64,000 nt of DNA, taken from Acidobacteriota bacterium (GTDB lineage Bacteria > Acidobacteriota > Terriglobia > Terriglobales > Acidobacteriaceae). Under the pieces are notes generated by a model. The model was not told the origin of the DNA and did not search any database. It saw only the letters and a list, made by a program, of their open reading frames with translations. Below, piece after piece: positions 26,680 to 36,800 of this stretch (within the stretch, counting starts at the first letter, position 1; each line of letters opens with the position of its first letter). The position numbers were made by a program, and so were the translations under genes. Where the stretch lies: assembly GCA_013289875.1 (NCBI GenBank), contig JABCZC010000024.1:1-64000 (forward strand), in the 5' to 3' direction.

Positions 26680-27402
26680 ATGAAGAACTGGCAGGCGATT
26701 GGGCTCCTCTCATTAGTGGTGCTGCTGGCAGCGGGCGGGTATCTCGCGTACGTTTTTCATGAGCGTAGCGAGCCGGCCGTGCAGAAGGCACAAGCGCCGC
26801 AGCGCGTGCTGACCGACGACGATGTAGTGCAGCCGCGAAAGATGTATATCGCGACTCTTAAAGACGCGAAGGACCTTGCCGGCAAGACAGTGTGGATTCA
26901 GGCAGGATATGCGCTGGATTATTATCCCTATGCGGCTGGCCGGGTTGAGTTTGCGCATCCGGCGGGGGTGCTGCCGAGCATTGAGAAGCTGGAAATTGTG
27001 AACATTGTGACGCAAAAGGCTCCGGCGAACTTGGCTACACGCGTTCCTCTGGGCGACAAGCAGGTCTTTGCCGTGTTCAAAACGCCGGACGATCCGAAGG
27101 AGTACGCGACGGCAATCGGAACGATCAAGGGCACAGACGAGACCTATTACTGCGACCAGATGTTCTACTATGACGATCCCCACAACCTGTACAAACACTG
27201 GCCGCAAGATGTGTGGCAGGCCGTCGATCAGCACCAGCCAAAGCCCGGTATGAACGAACTGCAGGTGGCGATGGCGCTGGGCACGATCCAGCAGTCTCAG
27301 TCGTCGGATTATGGAAACCGGACCGTGACATATGACGCGGGCGGGAAGAAGTGGGCAGTGAGCTTTGTGAAGGACAAGGCAACAACGGTGACTCCGGAGT
27401 AG
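26680..27402 (+). CDS. membrane-anchored protein of unknown function
   Basis: A 240-residue protein with a single N-terminal transmembrane anchor (IGLLSLVVLLAAGGYLAYVF) and a periplasmic remainder. Distinct stretches are YIATLKDAKDLAGKTVWIQA, YALDYYPYAAGRVEFAHPAG and ETYYCDQMFYYDDPHNLYKH. No family was recognised. AAGGA precedes the ATG. The gene lies between an MFS transporter and a DinB-like protein and is probably co-transcribed with them. Confidence 0.72.
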   Translation: MKNWQAIGLLSLVVLLAAGGYLAYVFHERSEPAVQKAQAPQRVLTDDDVVQPRKMYIATLKDAKDLAGKTVWIQAGYALDYYPYAAGRVEFAHPAGVLPSIEKLEIVNIVTQKAPANLATRVPLGDKQVFAVFKTPDDPKEYATAIGTIKGTDETYYCDQMFYYDDPHNLYKHWPQDVWQAVDQHQPKPGMNELQVAMALGTIQQSQSSDYGNRTVTYDAGGKKWAVSFVKDKATTVTPE

Positions 27403-27407
27403 AGATT

Positions 27408-27956
27408 ATGGCGCTGGTATTCACGACATCGTATGTCGAGGACTCGAAGGCGATTTTTCACCAGTACAAGCGACTGGCGGAAGGCGCGATGGCCCAGATG
27501 GCCGACGGGCAGCTGACGGCGACGCTCGATCCGGAGATGAACTGCATTGCCCAGATCGTGAAACACATGACGGGCAATATGCGCTCGCGCTGGACCGATT
27601 TTCTGACAAGTGACGGCGAGAAGCCGACGCGGAATCGTGACAGTGAGTTCGAGCAGCCTCCCGCGACGCGGGCGGAGCTGATGTCGCTGTGGGAGGAAGG
27701 CTGGGGATGCCTGTTCGGGGCCCTGGACGGGCTGACCGATGCCGATCTGGGGCGGACGATCAGGATTCGCGGCGAGGCCCACTCGGTGATGCAAGCGATT
27801 AACCGGCAGGTGGCGCACTACGCGTACCACTGCGGGCAGATTGTTTTTCTGGCGAAGCATTTGCAATCGGAAAACTGGAAGAGCCTGAGCGTGCCCAGGA
27901 AAAAATCCACGGAGTTCAACCAGAGGGTTCTCGCAGGCGAAGCCAGCCAGCGTTAG
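27408..27956 (+). CDS. DinB/YfiT-like protein (DUF1572 type)
   Basis: A 182-residue four-helix-bundle protein. The metal-binding His triad of the DinB/YfiT superfamily is present: H53 in CIAQIVKHMTGNM, and H137 and H141 in QVAHYAYHCGQIVFL. The block LDPEMNCIAQIVKHMTGNM fits the DUF1572 group. Members are metal-dependent, some acting as thiol transferases (e.g. bacillithiol S-transferases), but this activity is not shown here. It starts five bases after the previous stop and ends 13 bases before a convergent gene. Confidence 0.82.
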   Translation: MALVFTTSYVEDSKAIFHQYKRLAEGAMAQMADGQLTATLDPEMNCIAQIVKHMTGNMRSRWTDFLTSDGEKPTRNRDSEFEQPPATRAELMSLWEEGWGCLFGALDGLTDADLGRTIRIRGEAHSVMQAINRQVAHYAYHCGQIVFLAKHLQSENWKSLSVPRKKSTEFNQRVLAGEASQR

Positions 27957-27969
27957 TCGTGACATAGTT

Positions 27970-28743
27970 TCACGCCCGGAGTGTGAGCGCGGTGTCTCTG
28001 CCGCCAAAGATACGGCGTCGTATGCGCCCGAGAAATCCGCGAGGTAAAACATGAACCGGAGCTTCGGCTGTTGAGAGCGCCAACGTCGACTTCCGCTCGA
28101 TGACGGCGAGTGTGTGCTGTACCTGCGCTCGCAGTTGCTCCACCTCGAGCGCGCACTGGCGCAGATAGGCCGAGGCCGAGATGCCGGCTTCCGCTGCACG
28201 GGCCTTGATGAGCGCCTGCTCCGAGGCGGCGACGCGCAGCGACATAGATACTTGACGCTCCGGTTTACTGGCTGCAGGCCAGATCCGGGCGAGCGTGCCT
28301 GAATGGTTCGCAGCGGGCGTGATCGCTTCGGCCAGGATGGCGCCAAAGACCGGTGGCCATGTGGACCCCTTCTTCTCTGAAACTACGGCGCGCGTTTCGG
28401 ACACAGCGGAGCTGAGACTCACGGTGTCGGGCGCGTCTGTAAATGCTTCGTCGGGAAATGCTTCGTCTCCAGAAATCTCACACCGGGGATTCTCATCGGT
28501 TCCTTCGGGGCGGATAGTTGTCACCGCGACTGGCTCCTGGGCGATGTTTTCTGTTGCTTCACTCTTTGGGGTGCGTCCCTGCCAGCGGTAGCGGCTCGAC
28601 CGCAGGGCTTCGTCATAGGACAGCTCGCGTACGCCGTCAGTTACCTCTTTGCTCTTACGCGAGCCTGACCATGCCTGAAAGCGGACGAGCACTGCATCGA
28701 AATCTTCTGCTGTTTGCGGGACTTGTGCAGTTGATGGCTGCAT
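27970..28743 (-). CDS. ribbon-helix-helix / MobC-like domain protein
   Basis: A 257-residue protein; AGGAGA seven bases before this ATG decides the start. Most of the N-terminal 170 residues look disordered and acidic. Residues about 175-215 (VSMSLRVAASEQALIKARAA, then EAGISASAYLRQCALEVEQL) match the RHH/MobC-like DNA-binding pattern, followed by a short coiled coil and a basic tail rich in Arg. It might be a DNA-binding regulator; there is no relaxase or other mobilisation gene nearby, so a plasmid role is not supported. Confidence 0.65.
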   Translation of the reverse strand: MQPSTAQVPQTAEDFDAVLVRFQAWSGSRKSKEVTDGVRELSYDEALRSSRYRWQGRTPKSEATENIAQEPVAVTTIRPEGTDENPRCEISGDEAFPDEAFTDAPDTVSLSSAVSETRAVVSEKKGSTWPPVFGAILAEAITPAANHSGTLARIWPAASKPERQVSMSLRVAASEQALIKARAAEAGISASAYLRQCALEVEQLRAQVQHTLAVIERKSTLALSTAEAPVHVLPRGFLGRIRRRIFGGRDTALTLRA

Positions 28744-28881
28744 GTAAATTCTCCTGCAGACAGCATAGGGCGTGGGACAACTCCACAAGATGTGATCGCC
28801 GATTTTCGCGAAGCTGTCTTCCAGTTTGGGAACAGGCGCGACGCGCTATGCCATTCAGGGAAGCGGGCGAGCTCTTTTGCG

Positions 28882-31692
28882 TCATCCGGTATTGCGCAAG
28901 CCGGCGGAAATGCCGTTAATGGTGCCGGCGATGGCTCGATTGACCTCGTCCGTGTCTTCGCCGGCGCGCTTGCGGCGCAGCAGGTCGACTTGGATGAGGC
29001 TCATGGGGTCGACGTAGGGATTGCGCAGGCGGATGGAGCGGGCGAGCACCTGGTTTTTTTCAAGCACCTCGCGTTGGCGGGTGACGTCCAGGACGGCGGA
29101 GAGGGTTCGCTCGAATTCCGCCTTGAGCTTCGAAAAAACGCGATCGCGGAGGCCAGCATCGGGGACGAGCGAGGCGTAGAGCGAGGCGATGCCGAGATCG
29201 GCCTTGGCCAGCGCCATTTCGACGTTGCGGACGAGGTCGATGAAGAGCGGGAACTCGGCCATCATGGCGCGGAGCAGGGCCATGCCGCCGGGCTGCTTTG
29301 CGTATTCGCCGATCGCATGGCCGACACCGAACCAGGCGGGGATGAGCAGGCGGGACTGCGTCCATCCAAAGACCCAGGGGATGGCGCGCAGGCTGGCGAA
29401 GCTGGCCTTTCCGCCGCGGCGTGAGGGGCGGGAGCCGATCTTGGCGTGCTCGAGTTCGGCGACGGGGGTGGCGAGCTCGAAGTACGGGAGAACTTCGGGG
29501 TCGTCGATGATGTTGGCGCGATAGAAATCGAAGGCTGTTGCGGAGAGTGCGTCGAAGGCCGCTTCCCACTCGGGGAGAAGGACGCCGGATTGATGGCCCT
29601 TGGGGTCGCGGGCATTGGGGCGGGCGAGCGCGTCGAGCGAGGCGGCGATCATGAGCTCCAGATTGCGCTCGGCGAGGACCACGTCGGAGTACTTCCAGTT
29701 GAGGACTTCTCCCTGCTCGGTGATGCGAATCTGGCCATCGAAGGCGCCGACAGGCTGCGCGTAGATGGAGCGATGCGTGGGGCCACCGCCGCGTCCCACG
29801 GTGCCTCCGCGGCCATGAAAGAGACGCAGTTTGATGCCGCACTCGTGCGCGACATCATGCAGGGCGCGGTGTGCGCGGAAGATTTCCCAGGTGCTGGTGA
29901 GCATGCCGCCGTCCTTGTTGGAGTCGGAGTAGCCGAGCATCACTTCCTGGGTGTTGTCCCAGCCTTCGAGCAGTTTGCGGTAGTCCGGTGCGGTCCAGAG
30001 CTTGCGGCAGACGGCGGGTGCGTTCTGCAGGTCCTCGATGGACTCGAAGAGGGGAACGGGCATCAGGCCGGGATCGTTGCCGCTGGCGGCTACTTCGACG
30101 CCTCCGAGACGGGCGAGCCAGACGACGGCTAGGACGTCTTCGGCGCTGGAGGCTCCGCTGATGACGTACTGGCGGATGGTTTCCGGGCTGCAGCCGGCTT
30201 TTACCTCGGCGACGGCGCGGAAGGTTTCGATGACGTCGCGGGTCTCGGCGCTGAGGGAGCCGGGGACGTTGCCGGCGTTTTCTCCGCACCATGCGGAGGC
30301 TTCCTCGAGAGCTTTGCGGTGAATGCGGGCGTGCTGGCGGACGTCGAGGGTGTGGAGGTGGAGTCCGAAGGTGCGGACGAGAAGGATGAGCGGGTCGATG
30401 AGAGCCTGGGCGAGGCGTATGCCGTTGTTTTCGGCGAGGCTGCGGCGCAGGATCTCGAGATCGTGCTGGAACTCGGCCGCTGAGCAATAGGAGGGAAGCG
30501 AGGTGAGCGACGCTTCGAGGCTCTCCGCGTCGGGGATGAGCTGGCCGGCGGTGCGCAGCATGCGGGCGTGGATGCAGACGAGGAAGCGCCGGTAAAGCTC
30601 AAACTGGAAATGGTTGCCGAAGATCTGCCCTGCGCTTATTTGTAACGTGTTCAGATACGAATCGAGCTGGGTGCGGAGCTCGGCGCTCACTGGGAACTGC
30701 TGGGCGGAGGTGGTGAGCAGATCGATGGCGAGTTGCAGGCGATGGTCGTAGTAGGAGAGCAGGCGGGATTTGGCGTCGCGGATGGCCTCTCTTGTAACGT
30801 CGGGAGTTACAAATGGATTGCCGTCGCGGTCGCCGCCGATCCAGGAGCCGAAGCCAAGCAGCAGGGGCAGCTCGGAAATGTCGATGCCGAGGTTGTATTC
30901 GCTTTTGAGGGCGGCGGAGACTTCCTGGTAGAGGCCGGGGAGGGTTTCGAAGATGGAGACTTCGTAGTAGTCGAGCCCCATCTTGATTTCGTCGGCCACT
31001 TTGGGGCGGCTGCTGCGTACTTCGTCGGTCTGCCAGAGGGCGGTGATTTCGGCGACGAGGGATTCTTCGAGAGCGGCAAGCTGCTCGTCGGGGATGGGGA
31101 TGCGATCGAGGCGCTCGAGGAATTCGCCGATACGGCGGCGTTTGGTGAGGACGGAGCGGCGGGCAATCTCCGTGGGGTGCGCGGTGAAGACGGGCACGAT
31201 GAAAATTTGCTGCAGCCAGTGGAGGGCCTCTTCCGCCGGTATGCCGACGCGACGCATGGCGCGCAGGGTTCCGCGAAGGGAGCCACGCTGGGCGACGGTT
31301 TCTCCGCTGAGTTGGAGCGACAGCCGGCGGCGTTTGCGGTGGTTGGTCTCGGCGAGATTGATGAGCTCGAAGTAAAAACCGAAGGCGCGGCTCAACTGGT
31401 AGGCCTGGTCGACCGGCATGGTGTTTGCGCCGAGAACGGCGAGCTGGAGCAGATCTTCCGCCTCTTTTATTGATCCTTCGGCCAGTGCTTCGCGGCGGCG
31501 GATCGCAGACAGGCGGAGCTCTTCGACCTTTTCAAAGAGCGCGTCGCCGGCCTGCTCGCGGAGGACTTCGCCCAGCAGCATGCCGAGCGAGCGCACGTCA
31601 CGGCGCAGAGGCGCTTCCTTCAGGTCTCCGGTGCGCGCTTCGAGTTCGGCAAGGCGCTCGGACCAGCTTTCGGGCTTCCAGAGAGGTGGCAT
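28882..31692 (-). CDS. ppc: phosphoenolpyruvate carboxylase
   Basis: A 936-residue enzyme from the ATG at 31692 (a GTG one codon earlier is possible). It converts PEP and bicarbonate to oxaloacetate, refilling the TCA cycle. Catalytic blocks are intact: FTAHPTEIARR with the essential His, GSWIGGDRDGNPFVTPDVT, EVMLGYSDSNKDGGMLTS, LFHGRGGTVGRGGGPTHRSI and QGEVLNWKYS. The protein ends RNTG, close to the invariant QNTG carboxy terminus of the family. No N-terminal phosphorylation segment of the plant type is present. An inverted repeat sits in its upstream region. Confidence 0.96.
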   Translation of the reverse strand: MPPLWKPESWSERLAELEARTGDLKEAPLRRDVRSLGMLLGEVLREQAGDALFEKVEELRLSAIRRREALAEGSIKEAEDLLQLAVLGANTMPVDQAYQLSRAFGFYFELINLAETNHRKRRRLSLQLSGETVAQRGSLRGTLRAMRRVGIPAEEALHWLQQIFIVPVFTAHPTEIARRSVLTKRRRIGEFLERLDRIPIPDEQLAALEESLVAEITALWQTDEVRSSRPKVADEIKMGLDYYEVSIFETLPGLYQEVSAALKSEYNLGIDISELPLLLGFGSWIGGDRDGNPFVTPDVTREAIRDAKSRLLSYYDHRLQLAIDLLTTSAQQFPVSAELRTQLDSYLNTLQISAGQIFGNHFQFELYRRFLVCIHARMLRTAGQLIPDAESLEASLTSLPSYCSAAEFQHDLEILRRSLAENNGIRLAQALIDPLILLVRTFGLHLHTLDVRQHARIHRKALEEASAWCGENAGNVPGSLSAETRDVIETFRAVAEVKAGCSPETIRQYVISGASSAEDVLAVVWLARLGGVEVAASGNDPGLMPVPLFESIEDLQNAPAVCRKLWTAPDYRKLLEGWDNTQEVMLGYSDSNKDGGMLTSTWEIFRAHRALHDVAHECGIKLRLFHGRGGTVGRGGGPTHRSIYAQPVGAFDGQIRITEQGEVLNWKYSDVVLAERNLELMIAASLDALARPNARDPKGHQSGVLLPEWEAAFDALSATAFDFYRANIIDDPEVLPYFELATPVAELEHAKIGSRPSRRGGKASFASLRAIPWVFGWTQSRLLIPAWFGVGHAIGEYAKQPGGMALLRAMMAEFPLFIDLVRNVEMALAKADLGIASLYASLVPDAGLRDRVFSKLKAEFERTLSAVLDVTRQREVLEKNQVLARSIRLRNPYVDPMSLIQVDLLRRKRAGEDTDEVNRAIAGTINGISAGLRNTG

Positions 31693-31754
31693 CACTTTCG
31701 ATTATGACGTAAGAAGACGCCTCCGGCGGCGGTCCTGACCGGACGGGCGTGCTT

Positions 31755-31793
31755 CCTGATGTGGACCGACTAAGAACGCCGGTCCACATCAGG
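31755..31793. promoter_or_regulatory. 14-bp perfect inverted repeat upstream of ppc
   Basis: CCTGATGTGGACCG and CGGTCCACATCAGG pair perfectly around an 11-base spacer. The element lies between the ABC-F stop and the ppc start, both on the minus strand. With no T-run on either side it could be a Rho-independent-like stem, an mRNA-stability hairpin or a regulator site. Confidence 0.6.
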
Positions 31794-31822
31794 GAAGATC
31801 GTGCGTTCACGCAATGAATTGG

Positions 31823-33772
31823 CTACGCGGTTGGTTGCTCCTGAAGGTGTTCCATCAGGTCTTCCCACTCAGTCGTCAGAGCCGTATGCTTGTCGCGCAG
31901 CTCCTCGAGTTCGCGCGAAAGCCGCGCGGTTTCATCTGCGCTGACGAAGACGCCGAGAAACTGCTCGGCGTTGCCGATGGAGGCCTCGAGGCGGGGAATC
32001 TCTTCTTCGACGAATTTGAGACGGTCCTGCATCTGCTTCAGCTTGATGGGATTCACGCGGCGGGCGGGTTCTTTGGCGGCGGGCTCGGGAGTGTGGCCGT
32101 TGGGAGTTGAGAGAACGGGAGCGACAGGAGTCTCTGCAGCGGAAGTTGCAGCGGCGAGCGCTTCGGCTCCGCCCTCCTTGCGCCAGAGGTAATCCTCGTA
32201 ATTGCCGGGGTAGACGTTCACTTTGCCGTCGGCGACTTCGAAGACGCGCGTGGCGAGGCGGTCGATGAAATAGCGGTCGTGGGAGACAAAAATAACGGTT
32301 CCGGTGAAGGAGTTGATGGCCTCCAACAAAACATCTTTGGCCCGCAGATCGAGATGGTTGGTCGGCTCGTCGAGCAGCAGGAAGTTGGCAGGACTGACGA
32401 GGATCTTGGCCAGCGCGTAACGATTGCGCTCGCCGCCGGAGAGCACGCCGAGGGTCTTGAAGACGTCGTCGCCGGAGAAGAGGAAGCAGCCGAGGAGGCT
32501 GCGCAGTTCGGTCTGCGGCACTTTTGGCGCGATGCTGCCGATGTCGGAGAGCATCTGAGCGCTGGGGTCGAGGACTTTGTACTGGTCCTGCGCGAAGTAT
32601 TCGGCGAGGACGTTGTGGCCGAGCTTGAGGGTGCCGGTGGTAGGAACGTCTTGTCCGGAGAGAAGGCGGATGAGGGTGGACTTGCCGGCTCCGTTGACGC
32701 CGACGAGCGCGATGCGGTCGCCGCGATCGATGGTGAAGCTGACATCGTTGAGGACCTGCTTGGGCCCGTAGCTCTTCGATAGACCAGAGACTTCGACGAC
32801 GGTGCGACCTGAGGGCGGCGGCTGCGGGAAGGTGAAGTGGATGATCGGCTCTTCGTTGGGGATCTCGATGCGCTCGATCTTTTCGAGCTCCTTGATGCGG
32901 CTCTGCACCTGCTTGGCCTTGGTGGCCTGGTAGCGGAAGCGGCTGATGAAGGCTTCGAGCTGCTCGATGCGCTCGCGCTGGTTGCGGTAGGCGGCTTCGA
33001 TCTGGGCGCGGCGTTCGGCTTTCTGCTGGAGGTATTTCTCGTAGTTGCCGTGGTAGACGTGCAGGCCCTTGTTCCAGATCTCGATGATCTTGTCGACGGT
33101 GACGTCGAGGAAATAGCGATCGTGGGAGATGAGGATGTATCCGTTGGGATAGGTGCGCAGGTAGTCTTCGAGCCAGTTGCGGGTTTCGAGGTCAAGGTGG
33201 TTGGTCGGTTCGTCAAGCAGCAGCAGGCTGGGCTTCTGGAGCAGCAGCTTGGCGAGCGAGATGCGCATCTGCCAGCCCCCGGAGAATTCTTCGGTGCGGC
33301 GACGCCAGTCTTCCTTCGAGAAGCCGAGGCCGGTAAGGACAGTGCCGACCTGTGCGTCCAATGCGTAACCGTCGTGGGCACGAAATTTGGAGTCAATCTC
33401 GGAGAAACGGTCGGCGGCAGCGGCGTAGGCGTCGCTTTCCGGGTCGAGCTCGGCGAGCGAGGCGGCGACGGTCTCCATCTCTTTTTCAAGGCCGAGAAGT
33501 TCGTCGAAGACAGACAGACATTCGTCGAAGACGGTGCGGCCGGAGAGCGCCAGGCCGTCTTGCGGGAGGTATCCGATGCTCATACCGCGAGTGCGCTGTA
33601 CCTGTCCGTAGTCCAGTCCGTCAAGTCCGCCGAGAATCTTCATCAGCGTGGACTTGCCCGTGCCGTTCGCGCCCACCAGAGCAGTCTTCTCGTTCGGGGT
33701 GATCAGCCAGTTGGCGTTCTGGAAAAGGAGTTTCGGGCCAAAACGCTTGCCCGCATCGGCGAGTTGCAGCAT
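31823..33772 (-). CDS. ABC-F family ATPase (Uup/EttA-like)
   Basis: A 649-residue protein with two ABC domains and no membrane segment, the ABC-F architecture of ribosome-associated factors. Walker A motifs are GANGTGKST (residues 34-42) and GVNGAGKST; signatures are FSGGWQMRISLAKLLL and LSGGERNRYALAKILV; both Walker B motifs read LLLLDEPTNHLD or LLDEPTNHLD. The linker between domains is highly charged and helical (QKAERRAQIEAAYRNQRERI). A C-terminal coiled coil follows (KLKQMQDRLKFVEEEIPRLE), as in Uup. Its likely role is translation or ribosome rescue, possibly antibiotic protection. Confidence 0.92.
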   Translation of the reverse strand: MLQLADAGKRFGPKLLFQNANWLITPNEKTALVGANGTGKSTLMKILGGLDGLDYGQVQRTRGMSIGYLPQDGLALSGRTVFDECLSVFDELLGLEKEMETVAASLAELDPESDAYAAAADRFSEIDSKFRAHDGYALDAQVGTVLTGLGFSKEDWRRRTEEFSGGWQMRISLAKLLLQKPSLLLLDEPTNHLDLETRNWLEDYLRTYPNGYILISHDRYFLDVTVDKIIEIWNKGLHVYHGNYEKYLQQKAERRAQIEAAYRNQRERIEQLEAFISRFRYQATKAKQVQSRIKELEKIERIEIPNEEPIIHFTFPQPPPSGRTVVEVSGLSKSYGPKQVLNDVSFTIDRGDRIALVGVNGAGKSTLIRLLSGQDVPTTGTLKLGHNVLAEYFAQDQYKVLDPSAQMLSDIGSIAPKVPQTELRSLLGCFLFSGDDVFKTLGVLSGGERNRYALAKILVSPANFLLLDEPTNHLDLRAKDVLLEAINSFTGTVIFVSHDRYFIDRLATRVFEVADGKVNVYPGNYEDYLWRKEGGAEALAAATSAAETPVAPVLSTPNGHTPEPAAKEPARRVNPIKLKQMQDRLKFVEEEIPRLEASIGNAEQFLGVFVSADETARLSRELEELRDKHTALTTEWEDLMEHLQEQPTA

Positions 33773-33838
33773 GCTTCTATTTTAGCGGGACGTGCGGATC
33801 GGGGAGTTGAGGTATGCCTCCCCCTCGGCCTCAAAACG

Positions 33839-36800
33839 CTAGCGGGCGCGCACCTCCAGCTGGATGGGTTTGGCGGTCGCGCTCACGGCTGGGTCGTAGT
33901 ATTCGTAGACGCGTGACTGGAAGGTGTGGGCGCGGATGGGGTACTTGGCGCGCAGGCGGAAGTGCAGTGTGACGGTTTCTTCCGGTGCGAAGGAATTGAA
34001 ATAGAGGATGGCTTGGGTTGCAGTGAGGCTGAACTTCTCGAGGCGGCCTGTGGCCGATCCGGCGGTCTTTTCCTGGTAGGTCTGAAGGTCTTCGCTGAGG
34101 AGGTCGAAGCCGGGAGGGATACCAAGGTCGACCATGACCATCTTCGCGGATTTGTCGAGGTTGTTGCGGATGGTTGCGGTCGCTGTGGCGATGTCGTTCT
34201 GCGCAAGCGTGGTGCGGTCGTAGGTGACGTCGATGGAGAGAGCTTCTTTGGCGGGCGATTTCTCGTCCCAAGGGATGAAATAGTCGCCAACGACCTGATA
34301 AGCGAGACCGCCAGTTCCTTCAAAGTGGAGCTGGACGGAGTTAGTTTTGGGTTCGATGTCTTTGAGGACAAACTGGTGGAAGAGGTCGTTGTTCTCAGGT
34401 GTGAGAACAAGCTTTTCGACGGGCTTGCCGTTCAGGGTGACTTCGACCGTCCCGCGTACGTCGGCTGAGCCGATTTCGGACGCGAGGAGCAGCGCACGCA
34501 GCGAAATGATGGTGGCCTGCGTGGTTCCCCACGTACCTCCGGCGTCTTTCTTCGAGGTGACGTAGGTGAGAGCTTTGCGGGCGGTGCCTGAGGCCTGTCC
34601 CCACTTGAGCAGGGCTTGTACGGCGAGAGCGGTGGTTTCTACGGCAGCGCTGGGGCCGGTTGCGTAAACGCTGGTTTCCTCGGCTGTCCACCAGGCCTGC
34701 TCGTCTTTTTCGGTGCGGGCATCGAGCAGAAACTGCATGGCCTGGCGGGTTAAGGCGCTGTCCTTCTGATGATCGACGGCGAAGTTGGCAACGACGGCGA
34801 GGGTGTAGGCGTCGGCTTTCGCGTTCAGGTGCGACTCGATGAAGTGCTGGGCATTATCGACAGCAGGGCCGCGGTAGCCAGTGTTTTCGAGCGCCCAGGC
34901 GATGTAGGCGGTGATGCGCAGCACGTCGGAGTTGAAGCGGTTGGTTGCGCCTTCGTTGATGAAGGAGGTGTCGGGCTTCCAACTGCCGTCGGGCTGCTGC
35001 TGCGCGGCCAGCCACTGCTGTGTGCGCTCGATGAGGCGCGGGTCGACCTCGTAGACGCGGGACATGTCGCTGAACTCCATGAGTCCATAGGCGGTGAGGA
35101 TTTTGTTCGCGGGCGCCTGGCCGAACCAGGAGAAGCCTCCGCCGGGAACTTCAAAGGTGAGGAGGCGCTGGTAGCCCTGGGCGATGAAGCCCTCGGCCTT
35201 GGCGTGCACCTCGGGAGTGAGCTTCTTGGTGCGCTTCATGTAGTCGAGGGCAAGGACGTTGGGATAGGTGACGGACGAGGTCTGCTCGAAGCAGCCGTAG
35301 GGCATGCGCAGAAGGCTGTCCATGCCTTCGATGACCTGGCTAAGCGGGCCGGGGTAGAGGCGGACGTAGATCTTGCTGGCGTCGGGGATAGAGTTTTCGG
35401 GGAAGTTGATGTTGTGCTGCAGGTCGTGGGCAGCTTCGAGGCGTCCGTTGAAGACGGTGTTCTGCTCGCGGCCGTTGGGGACGACTTCGATTTCGCGAAT
35501 CACGATGTCGGCCCTGGCGGTGCCTTTCATACCGGCGGAGAGCGTCAGCTTGGATTTTCCGATGCGCTTCGCTTCGAGGGTGAACTGCGAGCCGCCGACA
35601 CGGTTGGAGTCGACGGAGAGGCTCTTGTCGAGAGTGTCGTTGACGAGGGAGAACCAGTCATCAGGCTCGAGTTTGAGGCTGACGTCTCCGCGCGCGCTGG
35701 AGTAGTTGTATACGGCGACGGGGATCGAGACGCGGTCTCCCTGGCTGAGGGTGATCGGCAGGTCGAGATCGACGAAGAAGTCCTGGAAGACTTTCAGGCT
35801 GGATGTCCCGGTGCCGAGAGCGCCGTGTTCGGTGGAGGCCAGCATGGCCATACGCCAGGTAGTGATGGAATCGGCCATGGGGATGGTGATGCTGGCGACG
35901 CCGTTGCCGTCGGTGATGATTTCGGGATTGATGTAGAGGGCCTCGGGGAACCAGGAGCGGACGTGAGGCGCGGCGGGCGCGGCGTCTCCGGTTGGACCGG
36001 CCATTGTATCGGTCACCATGAGCGACGCCATCGGTGCCGGGGCGGCCATCGCGAACTTAGCGACACCGCGGCCGTTGAGTGCCATGGCGCCGTGCGCTGC
36101 ACCGCCTATACCGCCGAGGATGCCCCCCATGACTCCGTCCGCGGCGCCAGTGGCAATGACTACGTCCCCCGCTACATTGACGGTCTGGGTGGCCGCACCA
36201 ACATTCAGTGTGACGGAAAGAATGGCGCGATCACGGGGCTGAAGGGTGAATTGCCGTGTGGCCTTCTCGAAGCCCGGGGAAGTAATCTCGACTTCGCAGG
36301 TGCCAGGCGGAAGCGCTGCCAGATCGAATTGGCCGGCGGCATTCGCTACGGCGGAGAGGACTTTTCCATTGGCAACCTGGCGAAGATGGATGCTCGCACC
36401 GGGAATTATGGCTCCGGACTGATCCTTTACGGTACCGGAGATCTCGGCGTGGCCGTTGAAGGGGCCGCGATCGTGCTCCGTCTGGAGATCGATTGTGCCG
36501 GCGCCTGTACCGGAATACCTGGCGATTGTGCCGGAGGTGACCTCGACATACACGGCGAGGTCGTCGGAGGTGTCGAACTGCTGATCGGCGCCGGCGCTCT
36601 GGACGAAGTAATAGCGGGTCTTGCCACGATTCCATGGAGCGGGCTGAACTCGCAGCTCTGTGCCCCAGGCGTCTCGCGGTGTTGAGCCGTTGGAGATGTG
36701 GGAGAAAGTCCTGACCAGGTCGAAGTGCTGGGGATTCTGTTCGTAGGCACGGCTAAGCTGGGTTGCGAGCCGGCGGACCTGCGCCGTGTAGGCAGCCTGA

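Noticed and set aside
25553-26791. 412-codon minus-strand frame opposite the MFS gene
   Set aside because: Arg/His/Gln-rich translation typical of a shadow frame; the MFS protein on the other strand is convincing.
34769-36685. 638-codon plus-strand open frame opposite the macroglobulin gene
   Set aside because: Antisense frame in GC-rich DNA; the product lacks recognisable domains whereas the minus-strand protein is clearly a macroglobulin.
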